This document shows, one piece after another, positions 53,845-61,006 of a stretch of DNA of 64,000 nucleotides. Numbering within the stretch: position 1 is the first letter of the stretch; every line of letters begins with the position of its first letter. The position numbers and the translations under genes are program-made. The notes beneath the pieces are model-generated. The model was given only the letters and a program-made list of their open reading frames with translations, searched no databases and was not told where the DNA came from. The stretch is from JANWJE01 sp044326545 (GTDB lineage: Bacteria; Chlamydiota; Chlamydiia; Chlamydiales; Parachlamydiaceae): assembly GCA_044326545.1 (NCBI GenBank), contig JBIRBM010000007.1:12727-76726 (forward strand), given 5' to 3'.

Positions 53845-54405
53845 ATGAAGTTGCATATTATCAAAAGGACGGCTGACACCAAAAGCGAAGCGAAAAGACT
53901 GCGTCGCGAAGGATTTATTCCAGCTGTTCTTTATGTCAAGGGAAAGGAAGGAGAGATATTGGCGATCAAAGCTAGTGAATTCCAGTCTCATTTAAGACAA
54001 GTTAAATCAGGACATCTACCAACAAGTATTTTTGAACTGGTTGATGAAAAAAATACTGTGCGCCGTGTTGTGATTAAAGACATTCAGTACCAGGTCACAA
54101 CTTATGCTGTCACTCACTTGGATTTTGAGCAATTAGATCCTAACCATAAGATTAATGTGAATATTCCGATTGAATGCACAGGAGTCGTGGATTGTACGGG
54201 GATTAAACTAGGGGGAGTGTTACGTCAAGTGATTCGTCATGTGCGAGTCCGTTGCTTACCCAAAGACCTTCCCTCTTTTTTTGAACTTGATATTCGTGAA
54301 TTGGGAGTTAAGCAGTCTAAGAGATTAAAAGAGATTAAAATTCCGGATTCAGTGCGTCCATTAGCGGATATGAATGAGGTTGTAGCCGTGATTGTAAAAC
54401 GATAA
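53845..54405 (+). CDS. rplY: 50S ribosomal protein L25, long (Ctc) form
   Basis: 5S rRNA-binding protein of 186 residues: an N-terminal L25 domain (SEAKRLRREGFIPAVLY, VKSGHLPTSIFEL, VRRVVIKDIQYQ) plus the C-terminal beta domain of the general-stress (TL5/CTC) form (HKINVNIPIE, GGVLRQVIRHVRVRCLP, IPDSVRPLADMNEVVAVI). GGGGG about eight bases before the ATG. It begins the rplY-pth-rpsF-rpsR-rplI cluster that I recall in Chlamydia straight after glgA; here about 6 kb intervene. Confidence 0.95.
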   Translation: MKLHIIKRTADTKSEAKRLRREGFIPAVLYVKGKEGEILAIKASEFQSHLRQVKSGHLPTSIFELVDEKNTVRRVVIKDIQYQVTTYAVTHLDFEQLDPNHKINVNIPIECTGVVDCTGIKLGGVLRQVIRHVRVRCLPKDLPSFFELDIRELGVKQSKRLKEIKIPDSVRPLADMNEVVAVIVKR

Positions 54406-54418
54406 ATCGTGATGAAAC

Positions 54419-55072
54419 GTGACGCAAACAGATTCGCAAACACTTCTATTTGTAGGGCTTGGTAATCCAGGGTCTCAATACGAGATGACTCGCCATAATA
54501 TGGGCTATTTGGTTGTCCAGTTTTTTGCGCATCAGCTTGGATGGTCTTTGAAAGAAGATCGGCGTTTTAATGCGAAAGTCGCTAAAGGGCTCTTTGCTAA
54601 TCATACAGTTCATCTTCTTTTGCCTATGACTTATATGAACTTAAGCGGGAATTCCTTTAGACGTTATATTGACTACTTTAAAATCCCTGTGAGTAGTACG
54701 GTGATTATCACCGATGATATTGCTCTTCCTTTTGGACAGCTCCGTTTGAGAAGTATGGGGAGCGCAGGAGGACATAATGGGTTAAAAAGTATTGAAACTT
54801 GCCTGGGAAATTCTCTTTATAAGCGTTTGCGTATGGGGATTGGACATCCGGGTGAGAAAATGTTGGCGAATTATGTGTTAGAAACATTTAATCGCCAAGA
54901 AGAGCAAGAATTACCAACTTTTATTGACCGTGGCGTTGAAGTTTTAAAGCGCTTGCTAAAAGACAACTTCACACAAGTCATGAACAGCGTCAATACTGTT
55001 CCGCGCCGGAAAGAATCCGGAGAGGAACCAATAGATTTAACAAAACCCCCTGTCACAGGGCGAGGAGAATAG
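54419..55072 (+). CDS. pth: Peptidyl-tRNA hydrolase
   Basis: Releases tRNA from stalled peptidyl-tRNA. LFVGLGNPGSQYEMTRHNMGY holds the catalytic His and Asn, here cited as two parts: GLGNPGSQYEMTRHN and MGYLVV. LPMTYMNLSGNS, DDIALPFGQLRLR and GGHNGLKSIE also match. The start is GTG at 54419; the nearby ATG at 54412 is in another frame. The tail after about residue 185 is extended and polar. The stop is one base before rpsF. Confidence 0.95.
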   Translation: MTQTDSQTLLFVGLGNPGSQYEMTRHNMGYLVVQFFAHQLGWSLKEDRRFNAKVAKGLFANHTVHLLLPMTYMNLSGNSFRRYIDYFKIPVSSTVIITDDIALPFGQLRLRSMGSAGGHNGLKSIETCLGNSLYKRLRMGIGHPGEKMLANYVLETFNRQEEQELPTFIDRGVEVLKRLLKDNFTQVMNSVNTVPRRKESGEEPIDLTKPPVTGRGE

Positions 55073-55073
55073 G

Positions 55074-55418
55074 ATGAATCAAAACAGACAGAATCTTTAC
55101 GAAGGAATGTATGTCATTAGCGCGACGCTCAGTGATGATGCTCGCCACAAAGCGCTGGATCGCATTCATGCAGGTATTACTGCTCATGGTGGAGAGATTA
55201 AAAAGTTGCATGAGCAAGGGCGTCGTCGCTTGGCTTATGAAATTGATGGCCACCGTGAAGGATATTACTATGTCATCTATTTTACAGCTCCTACTTCTGC
55301 CATTTCTGAGCTTTGGCAAGAGTATCACCTCAATGAGGATCTCATCCGCTTTGTCACCCTTCGTGCTGACAATGTGATGGAAAAAATCGAATTCAAACCT
55401 TTAGTTGAGCAGCAATAA
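55074..55418 (+). CDS. rpsF: 30S ribosomal protein S6
   Basis: A 114-residue small-subunit protein. YEGMYVISATLSDDARHKAL, GGEIKKLHEQGRRRLAYEID and YYVIYFTAP are typical. It starts one base after the pth stop, GAGGAG upstream being within pth. In cells S6 pairs with S18, whose gene is next. Confidence 0.95.
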   Translation: MNQNRQNLYEGMYVISATLSDDARHKALDRIHAGITAHGGEIKKLHEQGRRRLAYEIDGHREGYYYVIYFTAPTSAISELWQEYHLNEDLIRFVTLRADNVMEKIEFKPLVEQQ

Positions 55419-55427
55419 GGAGTTCAA

Positions 55428-55688
55428 ATGCTACAGAGAAAACCAAGATATAATCCTGAGCAATCAGATATGCGCTCTAAAAAAAGAAAGCGCTGCCCAT
55501 TTACTGCTGCCGGTGTTAAAAACATTGATTATAAAGATATTGAAACTTTGAGCAAGTTTATCACAGAACGGGGCAAAATTTTACCTAGACGTATTACGGG
55601 CGTTTCTGCCTATCACCAGAAGAAACTTACAGCCGCAATTAAGCGTGCGCGCCACGTGGCTCTGTTGCCATTTGTTGCTGAAGTTTAA
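55428..55688 (+). CDS. rpsR: 30S ribosomal protein S18
   Basis: An 86-residue basic protein. CPFTAAGVKNIDYKDIETL, FITERGKILPRRITGVSAYH and RARHVALLPFVAE are the conserved S18 features. AAGGAG precedes the ATG. It lies nine bases after rpsF and 20 before rplI in one operon. Confidence 0.96.
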   Translation: MLQRKPRYNPEQSDMRSKKRKRCPFTAAGVKNIDYKDIETLSKFITERGKILPRRITGVSAYHQKKLTAAIKRARHVALLPFVAEV

Positions 55689-55708
55689 GATTAAGAGGAG
55701 AAAGAGCG

Positions 55709-56194
55709 ATGGCAACACAATTACTATTAGTTGAAGACGTAGATGCTTTAGGGCGAAGCGGTGAAATCGTTACCGTTAAGCCTGGATATGCGCGCAATTT
55801 TTTGCTTCCGCAAGGGATAGCAATTATTGCGAATAAGCAAGCCTTACGTCAACAAGAACGCTTAAAGCAAGAGCGTCAAACAAGAGCAATAGAAGATAAA
55901 AAAGAGTCTGAAGCGATTGCCTCTCACATTGAAGGCGTTAACTTGATCACTGTTGTGAAGGTGGATCACGAAGGTCATATGTATGGATCTGTTCATACTC
56001 ATGAAATTGTTAATCTTCTCCAAGAACAGAAGAATGTTTCGCTCGACAAGAAAAGCGTTCTACTTAAGCATCCGATCAAGACAACAGGTGTTCATCCGAT
56101 CACTGTGAAGTTGAAAGAGGGGGTGACAGTAACCTTTAATCTAAAGGTCATGTCTGAAGAAGAGTATCGTACTTCTCAAGAGCTGGTTCAATAA
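55709..56194 (+). CDS. rplI: 50S ribosomal protein L9
   Basis: A 161-residue protein. The N-terminal domain reads LLVEDVDALGRSGEIVTVKPG and YARNFLLPQGIAI. A charged connecting helix and the C-terminal domain (MYGSVHTHEIVNLL, KTTGVHPITVKL) follow. AGAGGAG lies about nine bases upstream of the ATG. Last ribosomal gene of the cluster. Confidence 0.96.
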   Translation: MATQLLLVEDVDALGRSGEIVTVKPGYARNFLLPQGIAIIANKQALRQQERLKQERQTRAIEDKKESEAIASHIEGVNLITVVKVDHEGHMYGSVHTHEIVNLLQEQKNVSLDKKSVLLKHPIKTTGVHPITVKLKEGVTVTFNLKVMSEEEYRTSQELVQ

Positions 56195-56218
56195 GAACTG
56201 ATCTTGATTTTTTTGTCT

Positions 56219-56280
56219 TAGAGCATGTCTGGAAAGTCTAACAGCTTTTATTCGAGAAGATTAGATTTTTCAGGCACCCC
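56219..56280. repeat. R2-family hairpin after rplI
   Basis: GCATGTCTGGAAAGTCTAA on the left pairs imperfectly with TTAGATTTTTCAGGCACC on the right around a loop with CAGCTTTTATTCGAG, the same core as at 38908 and 47818. Placed just after the rplI stop, it may also end that transcript. Confidence 0.5.
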
Positions 56281-56324
56281 CTTACTCCTGTCGATAAACT
56301 GAATCGATAGGGGGAATCCGTGAG

Positions 56325-56444
56325 AACCTGTCTTCATGTTTTTTTGCCTTTAAGCTGCATCAAAGCCTCAAAGATCAAAAATCGCAATTCGCCCCTTCAA
56401 AGCTTTCTGAGAAGCCAAAAGGCAAAAAAACATGAAGACAGGTT
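56325..56444. repeat. 27-bp inverted repeat flanking an R3 core, at the ispE start
   Basis: AACCTGTCTTCATGTTTTTT starts the left arm (56325-56351); the exact 27-base complement is at 56418-56444. Between them is CTGCATCAAAGCCTCAAAG, the R3 loop core. The right arm ends one base before the first possible ispE ATG (56445), so transcript folding could affect ispE translation. Confidence 0.7.
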
Positions 56445-56471
56445 ATGAAATTTCCAACTGTTTTTTTGTTT

Positions 56472-57308
56472 ATGCTTTCCTTGTTTTCTCCAGCAAAAGT
56501 TAATCTTTTTTTGCGCATTCTTTCAAAACGAAATGATGGATATCACAATTTATCTTCTGTTTTTCAAGCGGTGAGTCTTGGAGATGTCCTGAATGTCTCT
56601 TTACATCACAAAGACGAATTGACGTGTGATAATCCTAGCCTCCCAGTCGATGGTTCAAATCTTGTTTTGAAAGCCGTACAATTGTTCCGAAATAAAACAG
56701 GATTAAAGCTTTATTTTAAGGTGCAATTGAATAAAAAAATTCCTTTTCAAGCTGGTTTAGGAGGCGGTAGTAGTAATGCTGCGACAATGTTATGGGCCTG
56801 CAATCAACTGGCTAAAACCTTTATTCCATCAGCCATTCTTCAACAATGGAGTGGGGAAATTGGATCAGATGTCCCTTTTTTCTTTTCTTTAGGAACAGCG
56901 CATTGTACGGGTCGTGGAGAGTGTGTTCACGATCTTCCATTCCTTGGCGATCAATCATTGTTTATTTTAAAACCTCAAGGAGGACTCTCGACGCCCGAAG
57001 TTTTTCGTCGCTTGAGTGTGAATCATCCTGTTTGTGAACAGGTGAATCGAACGGATGTAGAGACATTTTTAACTGGTTCATTCTCTTATTTTAATGACTT
57101 AGAAAAGGCTGCGTTTGAAATCAATCCAGAGCTTTTAAAGCTCAAGTTGTTACTTCTTGAGCAGGGATTCAAACATGTGGTCATGTCAGGTTCTGGATCT
57201 TCTTTTTTCTGTTTGGGAGAAGCAGCTCTTCCTAAGTTATCAAATGTCACTATTTTTTCTACTCGATTTATTAATCGCTCTGCTTCAAATTGGTATAAGG
57301 TGAGTTAA
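56472..57308 (+). CDS. ispE: 4-diphosphocytidyl-2-C-methyl-D-erythritol kinase
   Basis: GHMP kinase of the MEP pathway. FSPAKVNLFLRILSKRNDGYH, FQAGLGGGSSNAATML and SGEIGSDVPFFF are its motifs, with a late VVMSGSGSSFFC. I choose ATG 56472 because the family starts just before SPAKxN; the ATG at 56445 would add nine residues and abuts a palindrome. Neither start has a good ribosome-binding site. The last codons (WYKVS) and stop lie in TAAGGTGAGTTAA, an R1-type end. ispG is also in this window. Confidence 0.93.
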   Translation: MLSLFSPAKVNLFLRILSKRNDGYHNLSSVFQAVSLGDVLNVSLHHKDELTCDNPSLPVDGSNLVLKAVQLFRNKTGLKLYFKVQLNKKIPFQAGLGGGSSNAATMLWACNQLAKTFIPSAILQQWSGEIGSDVPFFFSLGTAHCTGRGECVHDLPFLGDQSLFILKPQGGLSTPEVFRRLSVNHPVCEQVNRTDVETFLTGSFSYFNDLEKAAFEINPELLKLKLLLLEQGFKHVVMSGSGSSFFCLGEAALPKLSNVTIFSTRFINRSASNWYKVS

Positions 57309-57365
57309 AAATTGTAAAAGAAATTGAATTTTTGTGATTTTTCAATTTAGAAGGATGAAAATAAG

Positions 57366-58352
57366 ATGAAACTTTATGGTGACCAATTGATTGTCGTGAC
57401 AGGGGGGAGTGGGTTTATTGGTTCTGGAGTGGTTCGATATCTCAACGAGATGGGGATGAAAAATGTGGTCATCGTTGATGATTTAGGGCGCAGCGAAAAA
57501 TGGAAAAATTTAGTGGGAAAAGACTTTGTCGATGTGATCTCTAAATCTCAATTGTTTGGTTGGCTTGAAGGAAAAGAATCGTTAATCGAAGCTTTTATCC
57601 ATCTGGGGGCTTGTTCGGATACGATGGAAATAGATGCAGGTTATCTGTTGGAAAATAATTATCGCTATAGTGTTCGATTGGCAGAATATGCACTTAAACA
57701 CGATCATCGCTTTATCTACGCTTCTTCTGCAGCAACTTATGGAGATGGATCTCAAGGGTTTAGCGATGATCATGCCCTCTTATTAAATCTTCATCCCCTG
57801 AATATGTATGGATATTCTAAACAACTCTTTGATCAATGGGCTTTTAATGAAGGGGTTTTAGATCGAATTGTCGGCTTGAAGTATTTTAACGTTTTTGGTC
57901 CTAATGAAGCGCATAAAGGGCGTATGGCTTCAGCCATTACTCGCATGGTTCCTCAAATTTTGAAGGGAGATAAAGTGAAGTTATTTAAATCGACACATCC
58001 TTCTCTCTTTGCTGATGGTGAACAGACGCGAGATTTTGTTTATGTGAAAGATGCGGTGAGGATGACCTGTTCATTTTTAACACATGATGGATCAGGGATT
58101 TATAATATAGGGAGCGGAAGGGGATCCACTTGGAATCAATTGGCTCATGCTGTTTATCGTGCATTAGACCGACAACCTGATATTGAGTATATCGACATGC
58201 CCTTGGAATTAATGGGCAAATATCAAAATTATAGTAAAGCTGAGATGGAAAAAACGGCTAAAGTCTTAAAAAGCGCTGCAACGTGCATCAGCTTAGAAGA
58301 TGCCGTATCCGATTATGTTCGTGGTTATTTAGTTCAAGGTAAAACATGGTAA
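57366..58352 (+). CDS. hldD: ADP-L-glycero-D-manno-heptose 6-epimerase
   Basis: NAD(P)-binding SDR epimerase finishing the ADP-heptose precursor of LPS inner core. VTGGSGFIGSGVVRYLNEMG, then VDDLGRSEKWKNL, HLGACSDTMEIDAGYL, YASSAATYGDGSQGF and MYGYSKQLFDQWA (YxxxK) are typical of HldD/RfaD. 328 residues. It overlaps hldE by seven bases. Chlamydiaceae have heptose-free LPS as I recall, so the pair marks a lineage with a fuller core. Confidence 0.94.
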   Translation: MKLYGDQLIVVTGGSGFIGSGVVRYLNEMGMKNVVIVDDLGRSEKWKNLVGKDFVDVISKSQLFGWLEGKESLIEAFIHLGACSDTMEIDAGYLLENNYRYSVRLAEYALKHDHRFIYASSAATYGDGSQGFSDDHALLLNLHPLNMYGYSKQLFDQWAFNEGVLDRIVGLKYFNVFGPNEAHKGRMASAITRMVPQILKGDKVKLFKSTHPSLFADGEQTRDFVYVKDAVRMTCSFLTHDGSGIYNIGSGRGSTWNQLAHAVYRALDRQPDIEYIDMPLELMGKYQNYSKAEMEKTAKVLKSAATCISLEDAVSDYVRGYLVQGKTW

Positions 58353-59707
58353 AGCTTGCAAATATGCTTCGGTGTCTAAATCCGACCAAAATTTTGGTTA
58401 TCGGAGATATGATGCTTGATTCTTATACGTTTGGAAAAGCACGCCGAATTTCCCCTGAAGCTCCCGTTGCGGTTGTTCATGTTCAGGCTGAAGAGCGTCA
58501 TCCGGGGGGATCTGGAAATGTGATTCTTAACCTTCTTTCTCTTGGTGCTCACGTGATTGCAGTCGGTCGAGTGGGCGCGGATTGGGCAGGGGAGCTCTTG
58601 TTTAATGCTTTGAAAAAAGAAGGTGTTGATGTTCGAATGGTTGTGACACAAAAAGGGTATTGTACACCTTTAAAAAGTCGAATTATTGCAGATAATCAGC
58701 AGATAGTTCGGGTTGATCATGAGGAGCTTGCCCCCCTTAGTCAGGCATTAGAGCAACACATGATTGATCGACTTGATGATCTGATGAATGGAATTCAAGT
58801 TGTTGCGATCTCTGATTATGGCAAAGGGGGGGTGACACCCACTTTAATTGCAGCGATCATCCAAAGAGCCAAGCGATTAGGTATTCCTGTGGTGACGGAT
58901 CCTAAAGGGCATGATTTTAGAAAGTATAGCGGAACAACCGTGATCAAACCAAACCTCTCTGAAGCATATGCAGCTGCAAAATTACCGGTTACGGCCTCTT
59001 TACAAGATGTTGCAGCTATCCTTTTACTCGAATCTCAAGCTGAACTTTTAATGGTCACTAGGTCTGAAGCAGGGATTTCTTTATTTCATCGAGATGGGAC
59101 TCGATTTGATTTTCCTGTTCATGTCAGAGAAGTTAAGGATGTAACGGGAGCTGGTGATACGGTTCTTGCTATGCTGGCCCATGCTATGGCTAATCACATG
59201 TCTTATGATGAAGCAGCTCATTTATGTAATGTTGCTGCAGGCATTGCCATTGAGCATATTGGGTGTGCCCGAGTCAGTTTATCTGACTTAGCACTTAGAT
59301 TGTTTCAAGACAATATCAATAATAAAATTTTCGATCAGGATCATGTGTTCGTCCTCGAAGAAATATTGAAAAAAACCTCTTATTCAGTTTTAGTTCTCGC
59401 GCATTTTGATGCTTTAAGTTCTATGTTGTTTCAGTCAATCAAAAAAATTGTGGTCGAAGAGGGGAAGCATTTGCTTGTTTATCTGAATGAAAGTGAATCT
59501 AGCCAAACATGTCGTGAGATCTTATCTTCATTGCAAGAGGTGAGCTATATTGTCACTCATTTTGCAAGTTTGAACGCTTTATGTGAATCTGTTCCTCCCC
59601 ATTCGGTCTATCTGTTTCATATTGAAGAGGATCGATTAGAAAAGATTGAGACAAAGAGTCATTCTCATTGGTATCAACAAGTCAAGGCTTTGATTAAATG
59701 TAAATAG
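58346..59707 (+). CDS. hldE: Heptose 7-phosphate kinase with degenerate second domain
   Basis: The N-terminal 320 residues are a PfkB/ribokinase-type D-beta-D-heptose 7-phosphate kinase: LVIGDMMLDSYTFGKARRIS, HPGGSGNVILNLLSLG, VISDYGKGGV, VVTDPKGHDF and VKDVTGAGDTVLAML (catalytic Asp near 270). Bifunctional HldE has an adenylyltransferase domain after this, with a GxFDxxHxGH motif. Here residues 325-453 have about the right length and a Rossmann look (YSVLVLAHFDALSS, KHLLVYLNESESS), but no such motif, so that activity is probably lost. A separate nucleotidyltransferase would then be needed. Symbol assigned for the kinase half. Confidence 0.85.
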   Translation: MVKLANMLRCLNPTKILVIGDMMLDSYTFGKARRISPEAPVAVVHVQAEERHPGGSGNVILNLLSLGAHVIAVGRVGADWAGELLFNALKKEGVDVRMVVTQKGYCTPLKSRIIADNQQIVRVDHEELAPLSQALEQHMIDRLDDLMNGIQVVAISDYGKGGVTPTLIAAIIQRAKRLGIPVVTDPKGHDFRKYSGTTVIKPNLSEAYAAAKLPVTASLQDVAAILLLESQAELLMVTRSEAGISLFHRDGTRFDFPVHVREVKDVTGAGDTVLAMLAHAMANHMSYDEAAHLCNVAAGIAIEHIGCARVSLSDLALRLFQDNINNKIFDQDHVFVLEEILKKTSYSVLVLAHFDALSSMLFQSIKKIVVEEGKHLLVYLNESESSQTCREILSSLQEVSYIVTHFASLNALCESVPPHSVYLFHIEEDRLEKIETKSHSHWYQQVKALIKCK

Positions 59708-59728
59708 AGCTCTTTCCAAGCTCTATTT
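59702..59728 (+). terminator. Rho-independent terminator of hldD-hldE
   Basis: AAATAGAGCT (59702-59711) and AGCTCTATTT (59719-59728) are perfect complements around a seven-base loop, followed by GTTTG. The stem includes the hldE stop codon. It may also serve the convergent gene at 59785. Confidence 0.75.
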
Positions 59729-59784
59729 GTTTGCTAAAATCCGCTAGCAGGAAAGCATCGTGCTCAAAGATTCTGAACAGATCC

Positions 59785-60708
59785 TTAGAATTTCACCTCC
59801 ATTTCTGCTCCAACATAACCAGCAGGCCCTAAATCGTAGTCTCTTGCGTGATTGTTATTATGATCAGCGACTCGAAATTTTCCCCATAAAGTCGAGCCCG
59901 CGTGAAGATTAGCTGTCATAAATTTCGTCTCATATTGCACAAATAGCTCGGCTCCGAGGTTGGTGTACCGAACGAGGGGGCGATGAGAGTGCTGGTCGTG
60001 GTTAACGCGAAAACGAGAATTGAATAATCTTCCTGCTGCACCAATAGACCATTTAGGGTTAAGAGAATAAATTAAAGTCATATTCATTGGAAACACTAAG
60101 TTTAATTTCCATTTTTCAGAGATTGTCCAGTCAAAACCGATAATGGGATAAATACGATCCAATTTCATTCCCGTTTCAGCTAGAAATCCAATGTGAAAGC
60201 CGATATTTTGACAAAAAGTATATCGCCCCCAAAGAATGAGATCATAGCTTGTGTATTTACTGCTCCATTCATCTGTATCAAAATTGGCTGTCAATTGTGT
60301 TCGCCAAAACCAGCGATCAGCCCGTTTTGTAAATCCGGTTAAGGTAACAGATAAAATATTGAAGTGGTCTTGTTCAAACCAAGGATTGCCGTGCCAGTTT
60401 AAATAGGTTGGCGAAAAACCAACAGCAATCCTTCCTCCTTCGGTATAAGAGGGGTTATAGTAAACAATCATGCCGGCCTCAACTTGAGCTTCTCCATAAT
60501 CGACCTTGTCTTTTTTATAGAAACCATTGGTGATTTCCCCTCCTCCGATAGCGTCGATATGAGTGTCAAAGCTAAAAGGAGTTCTTTTAGCCGGTTGGTT
60601 AATGTTTTCTTCCCCAATATTTTGAGTGTCAATATCAATGTCAGCCCATATGGAAAAAGTGATTAAAAGCAACAAATTTGTCAGAAGAATCGGTGTTTTC
60701 ACAGTCAT
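59785..60708 (-). CDS. Predicted outer-membrane beta-barrel protein
   Basis: A 307-residue protein with a signal peptide (TPILLTNLLLLITFSIWA). The remainder is rich in alternating aromatic strands (AQVEAGMIVYYNPSY, RWFWRTQLTANFDTD, YDLILWGRYTF, IGFHIGFLAETGM, KWKLNLVFPMNMTLIYS, GAELFVQYETKF) and ends in Phe (EMEVKF), the usual terminal residue for BAM-assembled barrels. About 12 strands fit. Family not identified with certainty; DUF6268-type barrels look alike. Surface transport or adhesion is possible. Confidence 0.75.
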   Translation of the reverse strand: MTVKTPILLTNLLLLITFSIWADIDIDTQNIGEENINQPAKRTPFSFDTHIDAIGGGEITNGFYKKDKVDYGEAQVEAGMIVYYNPSYTEGGRIAVGFSPTYLNWHGNPWFEQDHFNILSVTLTGFTKRADRWFWRTQLTANFDTDEWSSKYTSYDLILWGRYTFCQNIGFHIGFLAETGMKLDRIYPIIGFDWTISEKWKLNLVFPMNMTLIYSLNPKWSIGAAGRLFNSRFRVNHDQHSHRPLVRYTNLGAELFVQYETKFMTANLHAGSTLWGKFRVADHNNNHARDYDLGPAGYVGAEMEVKF

Positions 60709-61006
60709 TTAATCCTTTGTAAAAATCAAGAAAATGAAGGTTGTTTTTAACGAAAATTTTCTATTTCGTCAACGAAGAAATCAATGTGAATGTTCATCAT
60801 GAGTTGACATGTGTGCATTTTATAAAGATTTTATTAATCATTCTTAATTTTTTAAATTTTGATTGTATTGATATATACACAAATCGAATTTTTTAATTCA
60901 TTTTCTAGCTTTTCATCTCTTTTTTCATTGTTTTATTGTTGAGTAAAATCATTATGTGTGTTAAGGTTCTAATCAAATTTATTAATTAATTTGAGCGTTA
61001 TGATTT
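60709..61006. other. AT-rich intergenic region between divergent genes
   Basis: About 300 bases with long runs of A and T; must hold the promoters of the barrel gene and the USP gene. I see no confident -35/-10 pair, repeat or RNA gene. TTGAGCG just before the USP start is not a Shine-Dalgarno. Confidence 0.4.

Noticed and set aside
9241..56444. CRISPR array from the repeated intergenic motifs
   Set aside because: Copies are dispersed singly over tens of kilobases with no regular spacers or cas genes.
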